DNA from: Saprospiraceae bacterium
GTDB taxonomy: Bacteria; Bacteroidota; Bacteroidia; Chitinophagales; Saprospiraceae
Direction: 5' to 3'
Assembly: GCA_020852155.1 (NCBI GenBank)
Contig: JADZBJ010000480.1
Coordinates: 1-6,911 of the forward strand
Length of the DNA: 6,911 bases
Shown here: one piece after another, positions 1-6,800 of the stretch
Layout of the letters: each line of letters starts with the position of its first letter
Numbering within the stretch: the first letter of the stretch is position 1
Program-made: the position numbers and the translations under genes
Notes under the pieces: generated by a model
Seen by the model: the letters and a program-made list of their open reading frames with translations, nothing else
What the model was told of the DNA's origin: nothing
Databases searched by the model: none

Positions 1-119
1 ACGATGTACCAGGTAATTTTATCCAGGAGCGGCACCTTACTGCGCATGGACTCTCGAAATCGCTCTTCAAAAATGTCTAATTCCGAGGCGATAGGTTGCT
101 TGATGACATCGAGCGACAT
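1..119 (-). CDS. Polyprenyl diphosphate synthase, N-terminal fragment
   Basis: Only the first 39 codons are present; the gene continues past the left edge. Enzymes of this family add isopentenyl diphosphate units to an allylic primer to make the long prenyl chain of menaquinone and related lipids. The visible start reads MSLDVIKQPIASELDIF, followed by an FRESM segment and a VPLLDKITWYIV segment. This matches, from memory, the N-terminus of Bacteroidota polyprenyl synthetases (IKQPIA, then LL.KIT.YIV just before the RKGKQMRP motif, which lies outside the window). The catalytic DDxxD motifs are also outside, so chain length cannot be judged and no symbol is given. ATG at 119 is chosen because family members begin close to the IKQPI motif. 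No Shine-Dalgarno sequence precedes it. The queD-like gene lies 194 bp upstream on the same strand, so cotranscription is possible but not shown. Confidence 0.82.
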   Translation of the reverse strand, partial: MSLDVIKQPIASELDIFEERFRESMRSKVPLLDKITWYI

Positions 120-313
120 GTGGGCGAAGTAGGTGATGGTGTCTGGTATAATCCTGCAAATCAGAACCGGATTTTGGAAAAAAAGTTGGCAAATGTGCGG
201 TTTTTATAGTCAATGAAAAGCGATTTTGAAGATTTCGCGAGGGTAATTTTAAAGAATTCAATAAAACAGCCCTGAAAGCATTGAAAACCTCTTGAATCCA
301 GGCGTCGTTCTGG

Positions 314-721
314 TCAATCGCCTGTTTCTACAAAATTTCGCGGCGTTTCATAAAGTCGCAGACGAAGGCTCAATTCCGCCGGAATATGCGGCCGTAAAAT
401 TTGCCAGATCACCAAGGCAATATTTTCGGCCGTAGGGTTCAGGTCACGAAATTCTGCTGTGTCGAGGTTGAGATTTTTATGGTCAAAACGCAATTCAACT
501 TCCCGTTTGATCAAATCAGCCAACCAGCCCAAATCAACGACCATACCCGTTTCAGGGTCAACCGGGCCGGTAACCTGCACCTCCAATTCATAGTTATGCC
601 CGTGAAAACTGGGGTTGTTGCACAAGCCAAACACCTGGCGATTTTGTTCCTCCGACCAGGTTGGATTGTGAAGTCGGTGCGCAGCGTTGAAATGCGCGCG
701 GCGAAATACAGAGACGAGCAT
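314..721 (-). CDS. queD: 6-pyruvoyl/6-carboxytetrahydropterin synthase family protein (COG0720)
   Basis: A full-length 135-residue member of the tunnel-fold PTPS/QueD family. QueD converts dihydroneopterin triphosphate to 6-carboxytetrahydropterin for queuosine and other deazapurines; PTPS makes 6-pyruvoyltetrahydropterin for tetrahydrobiopterin. Zinc ligands are visible as His15 (in FNAAH) and His40/His42 (HGHNYE). The catalytic cysteine is Cys34, the Asp80-His81 pair lies in FDHKNLNL, and the pterin-anchoring glutamate is Glu125 in YETPRNF. PTAEN at 96-100 is also conserved. The cysteine and HGH are separated by five residues (C-NNPSF-HGH), the spacing of the eukaryotic-type PTPS, not the three residues of E. 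coli QueD, so the symbol is a family label rather than proof of reaction. The start at 721 puts the RRAHFNAAH strand at the usual distance from the N-terminus. The gene is divergent from scpA and upstream of the polyprenyl synthase on the same strand. Confidence 0.93.
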   Translation of the reverse strand: MLVSVFRRAHFNAAHRLHNPTWSEEQNRQVFGLCNNPSFHGHNYELEVQVTGPVDPETGMVVDLGWLADLIKREVELRFDHKNLNLDTAEFRDLNPTAENIALVIWQILRPHIPAELSLRLRLYETPRNFVETGD

Positions 722-801
722 AGTTGAAGTTTAAAAGATGGAGTTTAGAGCGTGTTCGGGAATGGGTTAACAGCAAAGTTCGTAAAAGTGTTGATTTTTA
801 A

Positions 802-898
802 TGGGTGAATAGGTGAATGCGTGATTGAGTGATTAAATGCTTGTAGGCCCAATAACCAATTAAACACTCATCCATTCACGCATTCAGTCATTCACTCA
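802..898. repeat. Long imperfect palindrome built from TGAATG/TGAGTG-like words
   Basis: The two arms can fold on each other. The core is 11 bp and perfect (TGAATGCGTGA at 814-824 with TCACGCATTCA at 876-886). It is flanked outside by 802-810 pairing with 890-898 (one G-T pair), and inside by GAGTG at 827-831 with CACTC at 865-869, then TTAA at 833-836 with TTAA at 860-863. The arms are low in complexity, with repeated GTGAATG, GTGATTG and CATTCACTCA words. It fills the spacer between the divergent queD-like gene and scpA, ending 36 bp before the scpA start. A terminator is unlikely, since both genes read away from it. It could be a dispersed palindromic repeat or a 5' leader structure. Confidence 0.7.
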
Positions 899-934
899 CT
901 ACCTTCGCCACCCTGTTAAAAAAATCACTCCACA

Positions 935-1681
935 TTGGCCGAGACTTTTAGCATAAAATTGCCTGTTTTCGAAGGGCCTTTCGACTTGTTGCTGTTCTTC
1001 ATCGAACGCGACGAACTGGATATTTTCAATATCCCGATTTCGAAAATTACCGATGACTTTCTCGACTATTTGCGCCACATGGAATCCATGAGCATTGATC
1101 TGGCTTCTGAATTCATCGTGGTGGCGGCAACGCTCATGCGCATCAAGGCCAAGATGCTGCTGCCGCGCAAACAACTCGACGACGATGGCAACGAAATTGA
1201 CCCGCGCCGCGAACTGGTGGATCGCCTGCTGGAATACAAGCGCTACAAGGAAATACTTGACGATTTGCGCAGGCTGGAGGAAGTGCGTTCGTTCATGAAT
1301 CCGCGCGGTTTTGCCAGCGAAGAGGTACGTCAACTGGCCCAGCAAGCCCTGGCCGACGCCGAACTAGAATCCATTTCGCTGTACAAGTTGCTGCGCGTGT
1401 TCGAGCGCCTGGTTTCAAGGTTTGAGGAGGAGCAAAAAACCAAGCGCATTCATACGGTGTACAATTACAATTACACCATTCAGGAGCAGCGTTCTTACCT
1501 GAAAAACATTGTCAAAAAAGGAGAAAAAGTTGATTTCGAAGCGGTTTTTCTCAATCTGGAAAACCGCATTCATGCCGTCGTGACATTTCTGGCCCTGCTC
1601 GAATTGCTGAATGCCCAGGAATTATCACTCATTCAGGGCGAGGGCATGAATAACTTCTGGATCACGGTTGAGGAGGTTTGA
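935..1681 (+). CDS. scpA: Segregation and condensation protein A (kleisin of the Smc-ScpAB complex)
   Basis: A 248-residue kleisin that bridges the Smc ATPase heads and, with ScpB, forms the bacterial condensin that organises and segregates the nucleoid. The N-terminal Smc-binding domain carries the family signature IKLPVFEGPFDLLLFFI at 7-23, followed by ELDIFNIPISKITDDFL at 27-43 and a helix with LASEFIVVAATLMRIKAKMLLP (56-77). A charged, glutamate-rich middle (about 100-190) links to the C-terminal winged-helix domain (about 200-245: NRIHAVVTFLALLELL, then a short wing ending FWITVEEV). The start codon is TTG: an in-frame stop lies at 917-919, only five codons separate it from this TTG, and the next ATG would remove most of the N-terminal domain. 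The partner scpB is not in the window. The gene stands alone, with a palindrome upstream and a 22-bp tandem array downstream. Confidence 0.95.
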   Translation: MAETFSIKLPVFEGPFDLLLFFIERDELDIFNIPISKITDDFLDYLRHMESMSIDLASEFIVVAATLMRIKAKMLLPRKQLDDDGNEIDPRRELVDRLLEYKRYKEILDDLRRLEEVRSFMNPRGFASEEVRQLAQQALADAELESISLYKLLRVFERLVSRFEEEQKTKRIHTVYNYNYTIQEQRSYLKNIVKKGEKVDFEAVFLNLENRIHAVVTFLALLELLNAQELSLIQGEGMNNFWITVEEV

Positions 1682-1732
1682 GCATACTGTTTTCACAACG
1701 CAGAAGACTAAGATGTGGAATTCACACGCTGC

Positions 1733-1815
1733 GTTCACCGTGTTTAAACTCCGTGTTCTCCGTGTTTAAACTCTGTGCTCTCTGTGTTTAACCTCCACGT
1801 TCTCCGTGTTTAAAA
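1733..1815. repeat. 22-bp tandem array, nearly four copies
   Basis: Units start at 1733, 1755, 1777 and 1799 (the last is about 17 nt long). The consensus core is GTTCTCCGTGTTTAAACTC. The word GTGTTTAA recurs at exactly 22-bp spacing (1740, 1762, 1784, 1806). The first two units differ at only two positions; the third is the most diverged. Units 1 and 2 contain the palindrome GTTTAAAC. The array sits between scpA and the DUF3667 gene, ending 18 bp before that gene's ATG, so it is probably part of its promoter or leader. There are no variable spacers, so it is not a CRISPR. Confidence 0.9.
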
Positions 1816-1833
1816 TAAAACTATACCAACCCA

Positions 1834-2481
1834 ATGAGCAACTGCCTGAATTGCCAAAAGGCATTGGATGACGCTAAGTTTTGCCCGAATTGCGGCCAGA
1901 CAGTCAACACTTCACGCATTACGCGCAAGACGATGTGGCAGGAGTTTTTGCGTGTTTACCTCAACTTCGACAAGGGCATGTTTTTTACGCTGCGTCAGGC
2001 GTTCCTGCAGCCGGGCGCTTCGGCAAAGGAATATGTAGCAGGTAAACGTATTCAGTATATGAAGCCATTGACCTTCATTGCCATTGCGTCGGCTGCTGCT
2101 GAAGGCGCTACCCGAAAACTGCCCAAAGATTTCACGCCATTATATCATGTACAGGGTATTCCAGAGGCTTTGATCTCGCTGACAATCATTGGCACCTTCA
2201 TTAGTCAGTGGTTCATCAAAGACGAACGGTACAATTTCTGGGAAAGGGTAATTCTACAACTATTCGTTGTTTTTGCCGGATTAGTGGTCGTGACCGGCAT
2301 TGCCTTTTTCTTGCCCCGGTCACTGTCAAAATGGGCGTTTTTGGCCTTCCCGCCAATTTTTGCCTGCTTTCAGGCTTATGCTTTTTGGCAATTTTTTGAT
2401 TTGAAAACCCCGAAATCTATGCTGATGGCCACCCTGGCGGCGGGCTTGTTAACCATTCTGGGCATTGAAGCACTGGATTGA
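1834..2481 (+). CDS. DUF3667-type zinc-ribbon integral membrane protein
   Basis: A 215-residue protein. A CxxC-x9-CxxC zinc ribbon lies at the very N-terminus (Cys4, Cys7, Cys17, Cys20; CLNCQKAL and FCPNCGQ). An amphipathic stretch follows with the features I associate with DUF3667: a FDKGMFFTLRQAFLQPG segment (45-61), then EYVAGKRIQYMKPLTF (66-81), where the conserved GKR..Y..P precedes the first hydrophobic span. Hydrophobic segments lie at about 78-90, 111-127, 139-160, 166-187 and 195-213. The family's function is unknown; the ribbon should face the cytoplasm. The protein seems somewhat short for the family, with a short segment (88-110) between the first two hydrophobic spans, but no frameshift is evident. 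ATG at 1834 is the natural start, since it precedes the first ribbon cysteine by three codons. The 22-bp array is immediately upstream, and the next gene is convergent. Confidence 0.82.
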   Translation: MSNCLNCQKALDDAKFCPNCGQTVNTSRITRKTMWQEFLRVYLNFDKGMFFTLRQAFLQPGASAKEYVAGKRIQYMKPLTFIAIASAAAEGATRKLPKDFTPLYHVQGIPEALISLTIIGTFISQWFIKDERYNFWERVILQLFVVFAGLVVVTGIAFFLPRSLSKWAFLAFPPIFACFQAYAFWQFFDLKTPKSMLMATLAAGLLTILGIEALD

Positions 2482-2537
2482 TTGCTCGCCCTTTACATTC
2501 ATCGGCCCGAACCCGTTACATTCCATTTGGTTTGCCC

Positions 2538-2580
2538 AAAAAAAATAGTTGCAATGGCAACGTGCTCCATTACAACTATT
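2538..2580 (-). terminator. Rho-independent terminator of the small HTH gene
   Basis: Two 14-nt arms (2544-2557 and 2567-2580) enclose a 9-nt loop. Read on the minus strand, the stem is followed by a run of eight T (complement of the A-run 2538-2545, two of which are in the stem). The single imperfect position is a U-G wobble in the minus-strand RNA but a C-A mismatch in plus-strand RNA, and no T-run follows on the plus strand. Both points say it serves the leftward gene ending at 2619, about 40 bp away, rather than the DUF3667 gene. Confidence 0.85.
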
Positions 2581-2618
2581 CTCATTTCCGAAAAATTCGA
2601 AAATAGCAGGTACAGTTA

Positions 2619-2810
2619 TCAGACCTGACTCGTACCGGAAGAAACCTCTTCCCAGCCCAATTCATTTTTGATTCTGTTTTGTAATTCCGGATTAATCAGT
2701 CCCCTGGGGACGTCGAGGTGATTGGCTTTCAATCTCCTTTGAAACGTGCGAAGGCTCATTCCGAACTCTTCTGCCAGCTGCTTCTTGTTTTTAGCTTTGG
2801 TTGACAACAT
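2619..2810 (-). CDS. Small helix-turn-helix protein
   Basis: A 63-residue basic protein. Residues 9-28 (KKQLAEEFGMSLRTFQRRLK) form a helix-turn-helix: helix, GMS turn, then a recognition helix with T22 and several arginines. It resembles the HTH used by Bacteroidota proteins for DNA-binding modules, with a following DVPRGLINPELQNRI segment (33-47) that I recall from short HTH proteins of that phylum (the 'P.GLI.P.LQ' pattern). Nothing suggests a ligand or catalytic domain. It probably binds DNA, perhaps as a small regulator, but no target can be named. The ATG at 2810 is the only start that keeps the whole HTH, and the gene has its own terminator at 2538-2580. It lies downstream of the lipoprotein gene on the same strand, separated by about 250 bp and a hairpin, so independent transcription is likely. 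Confidence 0.72.
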   Translation of the reverse strand: MLSTKAKNKKQLAEEFGMSLRTFQRRLKANHLDVPRGLINPELQNRIKNELGWEEVSSGTSQV

Positions 2811-3000
2811 GATGAATCGAGTTTGAGATTATAGGATAAAATTGGTCAACACTGTTGTGTGGCTGGCCCCGGAAAGCCTTGGCATAACAGCATATTGGGT
2901 GGCCGGGCAAACGGCCGTTCAGCAAAAATACATAGAGGTTGTCATACATGTACTTTTTTCTGAAAGCAATATAACGCGGAATGGTGTTTGCGCCAAATAC

Positions 3001-3038
3001 CAGCACCCCCGCAAAGGATAACCCTTGCGGAGGTGCTG
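3001..3038 (-). terminator. Strong hairpin after the lipoprotein gene, probable terminator or mRNA 3' end
   Basis: Two 17-nt arms (3001-3017 and 3022-3038) enclose a 4-nt loop. The two non-Watson-Crick positions are both G-U pairs in minus-strand RNA but C-A/A-C mismatches in plus-strand RNA, so the fold has been kept for leftward transcripts. It starts 25 nt beyond the stop codon at 3064. The minus strand after the stem reads GTATTTGG, a poor U-tract, so termination may be inefficient or the hairpin may mainly protect the 3' end. Confidence 0.65.
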
Positions 3039-3063
3039 TTTACGGCCTAAAAACTGCGATAAA

Positions 3064-3660
3064 TTAGTTGCAAATACTACCGTCAGTACCGCAAGGGCAA
3101 GTCAGGTTAGAGAATGTGCAAGAACCGTCGTCTTTTTTGGCCTGACAGATGTACGAGATAACATTGTCTGTACCGGCAACAGTTTGTTGATAGTGATACG
3201 ACATCAGGTTGCTGGTGCAGCCCGTCTGGTGTTTAATCTGCGACGTGATATCAAAGTATGGATCAGGCAGCGAGCTGTGTGTCATGCGGTGCTTGATATC
3301 CATGGTGGTACCACCTTTTACGGTGAAATTTTTCATGCCCGGCGAGCTGGGGCTGACTGTTACAGTTGTAACCACATTGCTGGAGTTGATGTACGTCACA
3401 CGTACATAGTCGGCACTGGAAGCCCAACTGCCAATTGCACTAAGTACAAGTGTGTAATTGACACGATCCTGAACGCCGGTGGTGTTCAGTTCCTGCGCAT
3501 GACTGGCCGCAAACCCGTCAATATCCGATTGCAATTCCTGATCGTACAGCAATTGCGCCGGATCGGCAACCTGGTCGAGGCTGGTTTCGGTTTTTTGGCA
3601 GGATTGTAAAATTGCGAAGAAGGTCAGGGCGAGAGCGCTGACAAAGAGAATTTTTCTCAT
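3064..3660 (-). CDS. Putative cysteine-rich lipoprotein of unknown function
   Basis: A 198-residue protein I do not recognise. Residues 1-20 form a signal peptide (MRKILFVSALALTFFAILQS) ending in a lipobox-like LQSC with Cys21 as the lipidated residue, so export and membrane anchoring are likely. A short acidic, helical segment (about 25-60) follows, then a β-rich, Thr/Ser/Val-rich middle (68-120: NYTLVLSAIG, YVRVTYINSS, VVTTVTVSP). The tail holds six more cysteines (148, 172, 181, 188, 190, 197), the last four packed within 17 residues (CTFSNLTCPCGTDGSIC), suggesting disulfides outside the cytoplasm. The opposite strand is also open over 3025-3609, but the signal peptide, the hairpin just past the stop and the spacing to the divergent gene favour this strand. 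It is divergent from the MFS-kinase gene, with a 231-bp shared spacer. Confidence 0.75.
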   Translation of the reverse strand: MRKILFVSALALTFFAILQSCQKTETSLDQVADPAQLLYDQELQSDIDGFAASHAQELNTTGVQDRVNYTLVLSAIGSWASSADYVRVTYINSSNVVTTVTVSPSSPGMKNFTVKGGTTMDIKHRMTHSSLPDPYFDITSQIKHQTGCTSNLMSYHYQQTVAGTDNVISYICQAKKDDGSCTFSNLTCPCGTDGSICN

Positions 3661-3695
3661 GAAAGGTAAATCAATTAATGGTTAATGAAATATCG

Positions 3696-3726
3696 AATGA
3701 TTATGCATAAAAACTGATGACACAAA
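3696..3726 (-). promoter_or_regulatory. Weak candidate Bacteroidota-type promoter for the lipoprotein gene
   Basis: On the minus strand TTTG (3726-3723) is followed after exactly 19 nt by TAATCATT (3703-3696), the position expected for the TAnnTTTG element. The spacing is right, but the downstream box matches poorly. It would give a leader of roughly 30 nt before the ATG at 3660. Seen by eye only. Confidence 0.28.
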
Positions 3727-3827
3727 GGTCAGTCATTCCGACATGCAGGGTGAGTGACAAATAGCGACAATAGAAGCCATTTCGTGCCATGAGAGGTTGC
3801 TATTGACACAAAGCCTCCGACACATGC
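3718..3827 (+). repeat. Repeated composite motif in the divergent spacer
   Basis: TGACACAAAG occurs exactly at 3718-3727 and again at 3804-3813, 86 bp apart. Each copy is followed by TCCGAC and ATGC: TCCGACATGC at 3737-3746 after the first, and TCCGACACATGC at 3816-3827 after the second, with 9-nt and 2-nt gaps. The first copy overlaps the TTTG box of the candidate lipoprotein promoter; the second ends 64 bp before the MFS-kinase start. The placement fits binding sites for a regulator shared by the two divergent genes. This is inference from placement only. Confidence 0.45.
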
Positions 3828-3891
3828 TTTAAACCCAATTAAACTCCGATACTCATCGTACACCTAATATCTTGCTGCTCAAAAAAAATGC

Positions 3892-6800
3892 ATGAGTCGC
3901 AACTACATTAAAGAGGTTGTAAAATGGTTGTTTGCCTGGCCAAAAGAGGAACAGCAATATCGGCAATTGGCCGTCCGCCTCGGCTTCTTGTACCTGACCG
4001 AATTGTTTGCTTACCAGGGTTACAGCCTGTTGATTAACCAAGCGAATTTTAAATTCCTCGAACGCAAAGACGGGGTTGTTTTATCGCTGCACATTGGCAT
4101 GTTGATCGGCGCCATCGCCTGGTGCGTGTGGTTGATTGCTGGCCAGCGAAAAACCTATGGATCGGCCTTCCGAATATCAGCCTGGTTGTGTTTGGTCACT
4201 TCATTTCTCGTATGGTTTCTGTCAGCATTGGTGGCCGCCGGATGTAATGAAATCTCCTGGCAATGGTTCGCCCTGGCGCGCGCCATTTTTGGCGCAGCGT
4301 TTTCGGCCGGTCTGGGTTTGACTGTAGTCTTTATTGCAGACCAGTTTCCACGATACCTGCGCACACGCGGGGCGACGCTGGCTTGCGCCATTGGTTTTAT
4401 TGGCCCGCTGCTGGCCGCGATTTCTTACTGGATTTTCAAAGCCATATTGCCCGAAAACAATCAATGGCCGAGTGCCATCAACCTTGGGGTTGGTGTTATT
4501 CTATCCTCCATTAGCCTGATCGGCATTATCCGGCAAAACAAGCATCAGGTATTTGAACACTACCTGTTTGACCAATCGCCGGCAAACAGCATTGGGAGCG
4601 GATTTAAACGTATTGTCCGCTTTTGTTTCAAAGAAAAGACGACAACAACCGTTTTCTGGAGTTGCGCTTTTCTGGGCATCAGTATCTCTTTTTTCTCGGA
4701 TTTACTGCACCTGTTGCCCAGGATGAAAGTTTTTAAAGAAGAAATTGCTCCTCAATCTATTTTTTTCTTTCGATACCTCGGCATCGGGTTAGGTACCATC
4801 TGGGCTGGCTGGTTAAGTTGGCGAAAACAGTCCAGACGCCAGGTTTTAACCAAGTGGTTGTGGTGGCAGGCAGTAGCGCTGTTTGTACTCTTGTTGCCGC
4901 CCGTGCTTTTTCAAAAGGATTCGTTCGATGCACAGGTACTGAAAATATACTTGAGTGTTGCCATCATGCTATCGGGTTTTGCCAATGCCAGCTGGATAGT
5001 CAACCTCTTGCAAACCTGCGAGCAATTCGGACGTACCTACCGGGTTGTCGCTGTGCTGCTGGCCATCAACGTGTATCGTTTCGGCAGTATCGGACTGATA
5101 TTTATGAATATCGTCTATACAGACTGGTTTGATCAAATTCCGGGTGCACTGTTCGGATTGGGATTGATTTATGTCGGTATTGGGCTGGTGGCCAACCGGC
5201 AATTGCGCAACAACTTTGAAGGGGACGGACTCGATGCGCAAAATGATCCCGACTTACGCTCCCTGTCTGGCCAAACCACCCGCGACAACCTGCTGAATAT
5301 CCAACCCGTTCACTGGAAATCCGAGCAGGAGTCCAATTTTTTGAAAGAAGTCAGCCGGGTCATGCACGAACGATTCGATACCGAATTGGCCGATAACTAC
5401 TACATGAGTACCTTGTACTTTGCGCATGAACACGACGCCCGACTGGGTACCTCCGGGGCGTATCACACGCGCGAAGGATCATACCCTGTACGCGGCATTC
5501 AGCATTCGGATTCGCACCAGTTTAGCGAGGTCGGCGAAGAACTGATTGAAACCGGCGTCATGGCAAGCCTCGCTGTCTGGCTGGAGAAAGAAGCCGACAT
5601 CGCAGGCATATTGATCTGGTTTGGCGGCGACGGACAATGCATTGACCACACACGACTGGGTAGCGATTGGCGAACTTTTAACCTGAGCAGTATAAATCTA
5701 CCCAACAACTGGGAGGATTTCTATAACCGAATTATTAGAGAGAATCATAGCCTGGAAGATCGTCAATGCGCGCTGACAGAATTGTCCAAAGACGCCGAAT
5801 TCGACGAAACCGCCTGGGCAACATTCAAGGGTGAAACAGAAGATCCTCTGGCGGACAAACTTCGCCTTAACCTGCTGTTTCAATGCCTGGAAGCACGCGG
5901 GCGCTACAAACCGGGTTTATTGTTTGTCTATTACGTCAAGCCCTGGGCTACACAGCAGGCCGATTTGCGCGGCGTCCTGTTTTTGAAAATGGCAGACCAA
6001 TTGAGCGGCGTACACCTGCTCGAACTTCGGGAAATACTCGCCTGGGTGTTGCTTCAGCGCGCGGCAGCATTGTTGCAATATTCCAATCGTCGAATCGAAC
6101 GCGAAGAACGACATGCCAACTGGCATGAACTGAACACGCTGGTGACACGCCTCGAAAACACCGGGCACTGGTTCCGGGCGTTGGAAAAAAGTGCAGGCAA
6201 ATCCGGTTTCACAGACCTGAAAACACCGGATTTCAAAGCAAACTTCCAACCCGCCCTGCTGACCAGCCGCCATCTGCGCAACCTGAATGAATACTACGCC
6301 TTTCTCACCAAATATACAGAAGGACGCGACCCTGACGCATTAGCCCTTGAGCACGCGCCATTGATTCAGCCTCACAATATTGACCTGAAATCCGAACTCC
6401 TGCGCGAAGTGGAAAACCTGAAAATGAACCCGGCTGTATTCCAGTTTTCTGAGGCGCTGCCGCCGGAAGATCGTGACGAGATGATTGAAAAATGCCTGAC
6501 GAGATGCCGTGAATCCATCGAACAATGTTTCGAACATCAGCAAATTGACGTCATAGCCAACCCGACCGGCTTTCGTGTGGTGCTGCACGAAATCATGAAA
6601 AATGCCGCCGCGCACGCGCATCATACAGCGCCGCGCATCGGCGTCAGCACGACTATGGAACCGGACGGAGCCTTTGTCCTGCATTTCCAAAACAACTGGA
6701 GCGAACAATTCGACCGTGATCCGGCCCGCCAGCAACGCTTCATTGAGGCCATTCGACACGGCATCGCGCACAGCAGCAACAACTTCGGCATTCGCAATGT

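Noticed and set aside
299..324. CAGGCG/CGCCTG inverted repeat at the end of the queD-like gene as a terminator
   Set aside because: The stem is only 6 bp with a 14-nt loop that overlaps the stop codon, and no T-run follows on the minus strand.
67..330. Open minus-strand frame crossing the spacer between the queD-like gene and the polyprenyl synthase
   Set aside because: It includes a gene-like AWIQEVFNAFRAVLL stretch, but it has only a TTG start candidate, overlaps the polyprenyl synthase start in another frame and ends at once. The queD-like protein ends normally after YETPRNF, so no frameshift is needed.
401..727. 108-codon plus-strand frame opposite the queD-like gene
   Set aside because: The minus strand has all zinc and catalytic residues of the PTPS family in the same span.
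899..1345. 148-codon minus-strand frame opposite scpA
   Set aside because: The plus strand encodes an unmistakable ScpA through the same stretch; the opposite frame is a by-product of its codon use.
1733..1815. CRISPR array
   Set aside because: The 22-bp units abut each other without variable spacers, and no cas gene is near.
2819..2850. TTGACC and TATAAT on the minus strand upstream of the HTH gene
   Set aside because: Only 10 bp separate the boxes, too short for a promoter.
2791..3006. 71-codon minus-strand frame between the lipoprotein and HTH genes
   Set aside because: It overlaps the start of the HTH gene, its start codon lies inside the 3001-3038 hairpin, and the translation has no recognisable motif or hydrophobic pattern. 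Most likely spacer.
3025..3609. 194-codon plus-strand frame opposite the lipoprotein gene
   Set aside because: It has no export signal or family motif, whereas the minus strand has a signal peptide, lipobox and downstream hairpin. It also begins inside the hairpin. Judged an antisense shadow.
3803..3836. TTGACA box as a sigma-70 promoter for the MFS-kinase gene
   Set aside because: The only downstream candidate, TTTAAA, is 19 bp away and a poor -10. The hexamer also falls within the repeated TGACACAAAG motif, and Bacteroidota use a different promoter consensus.
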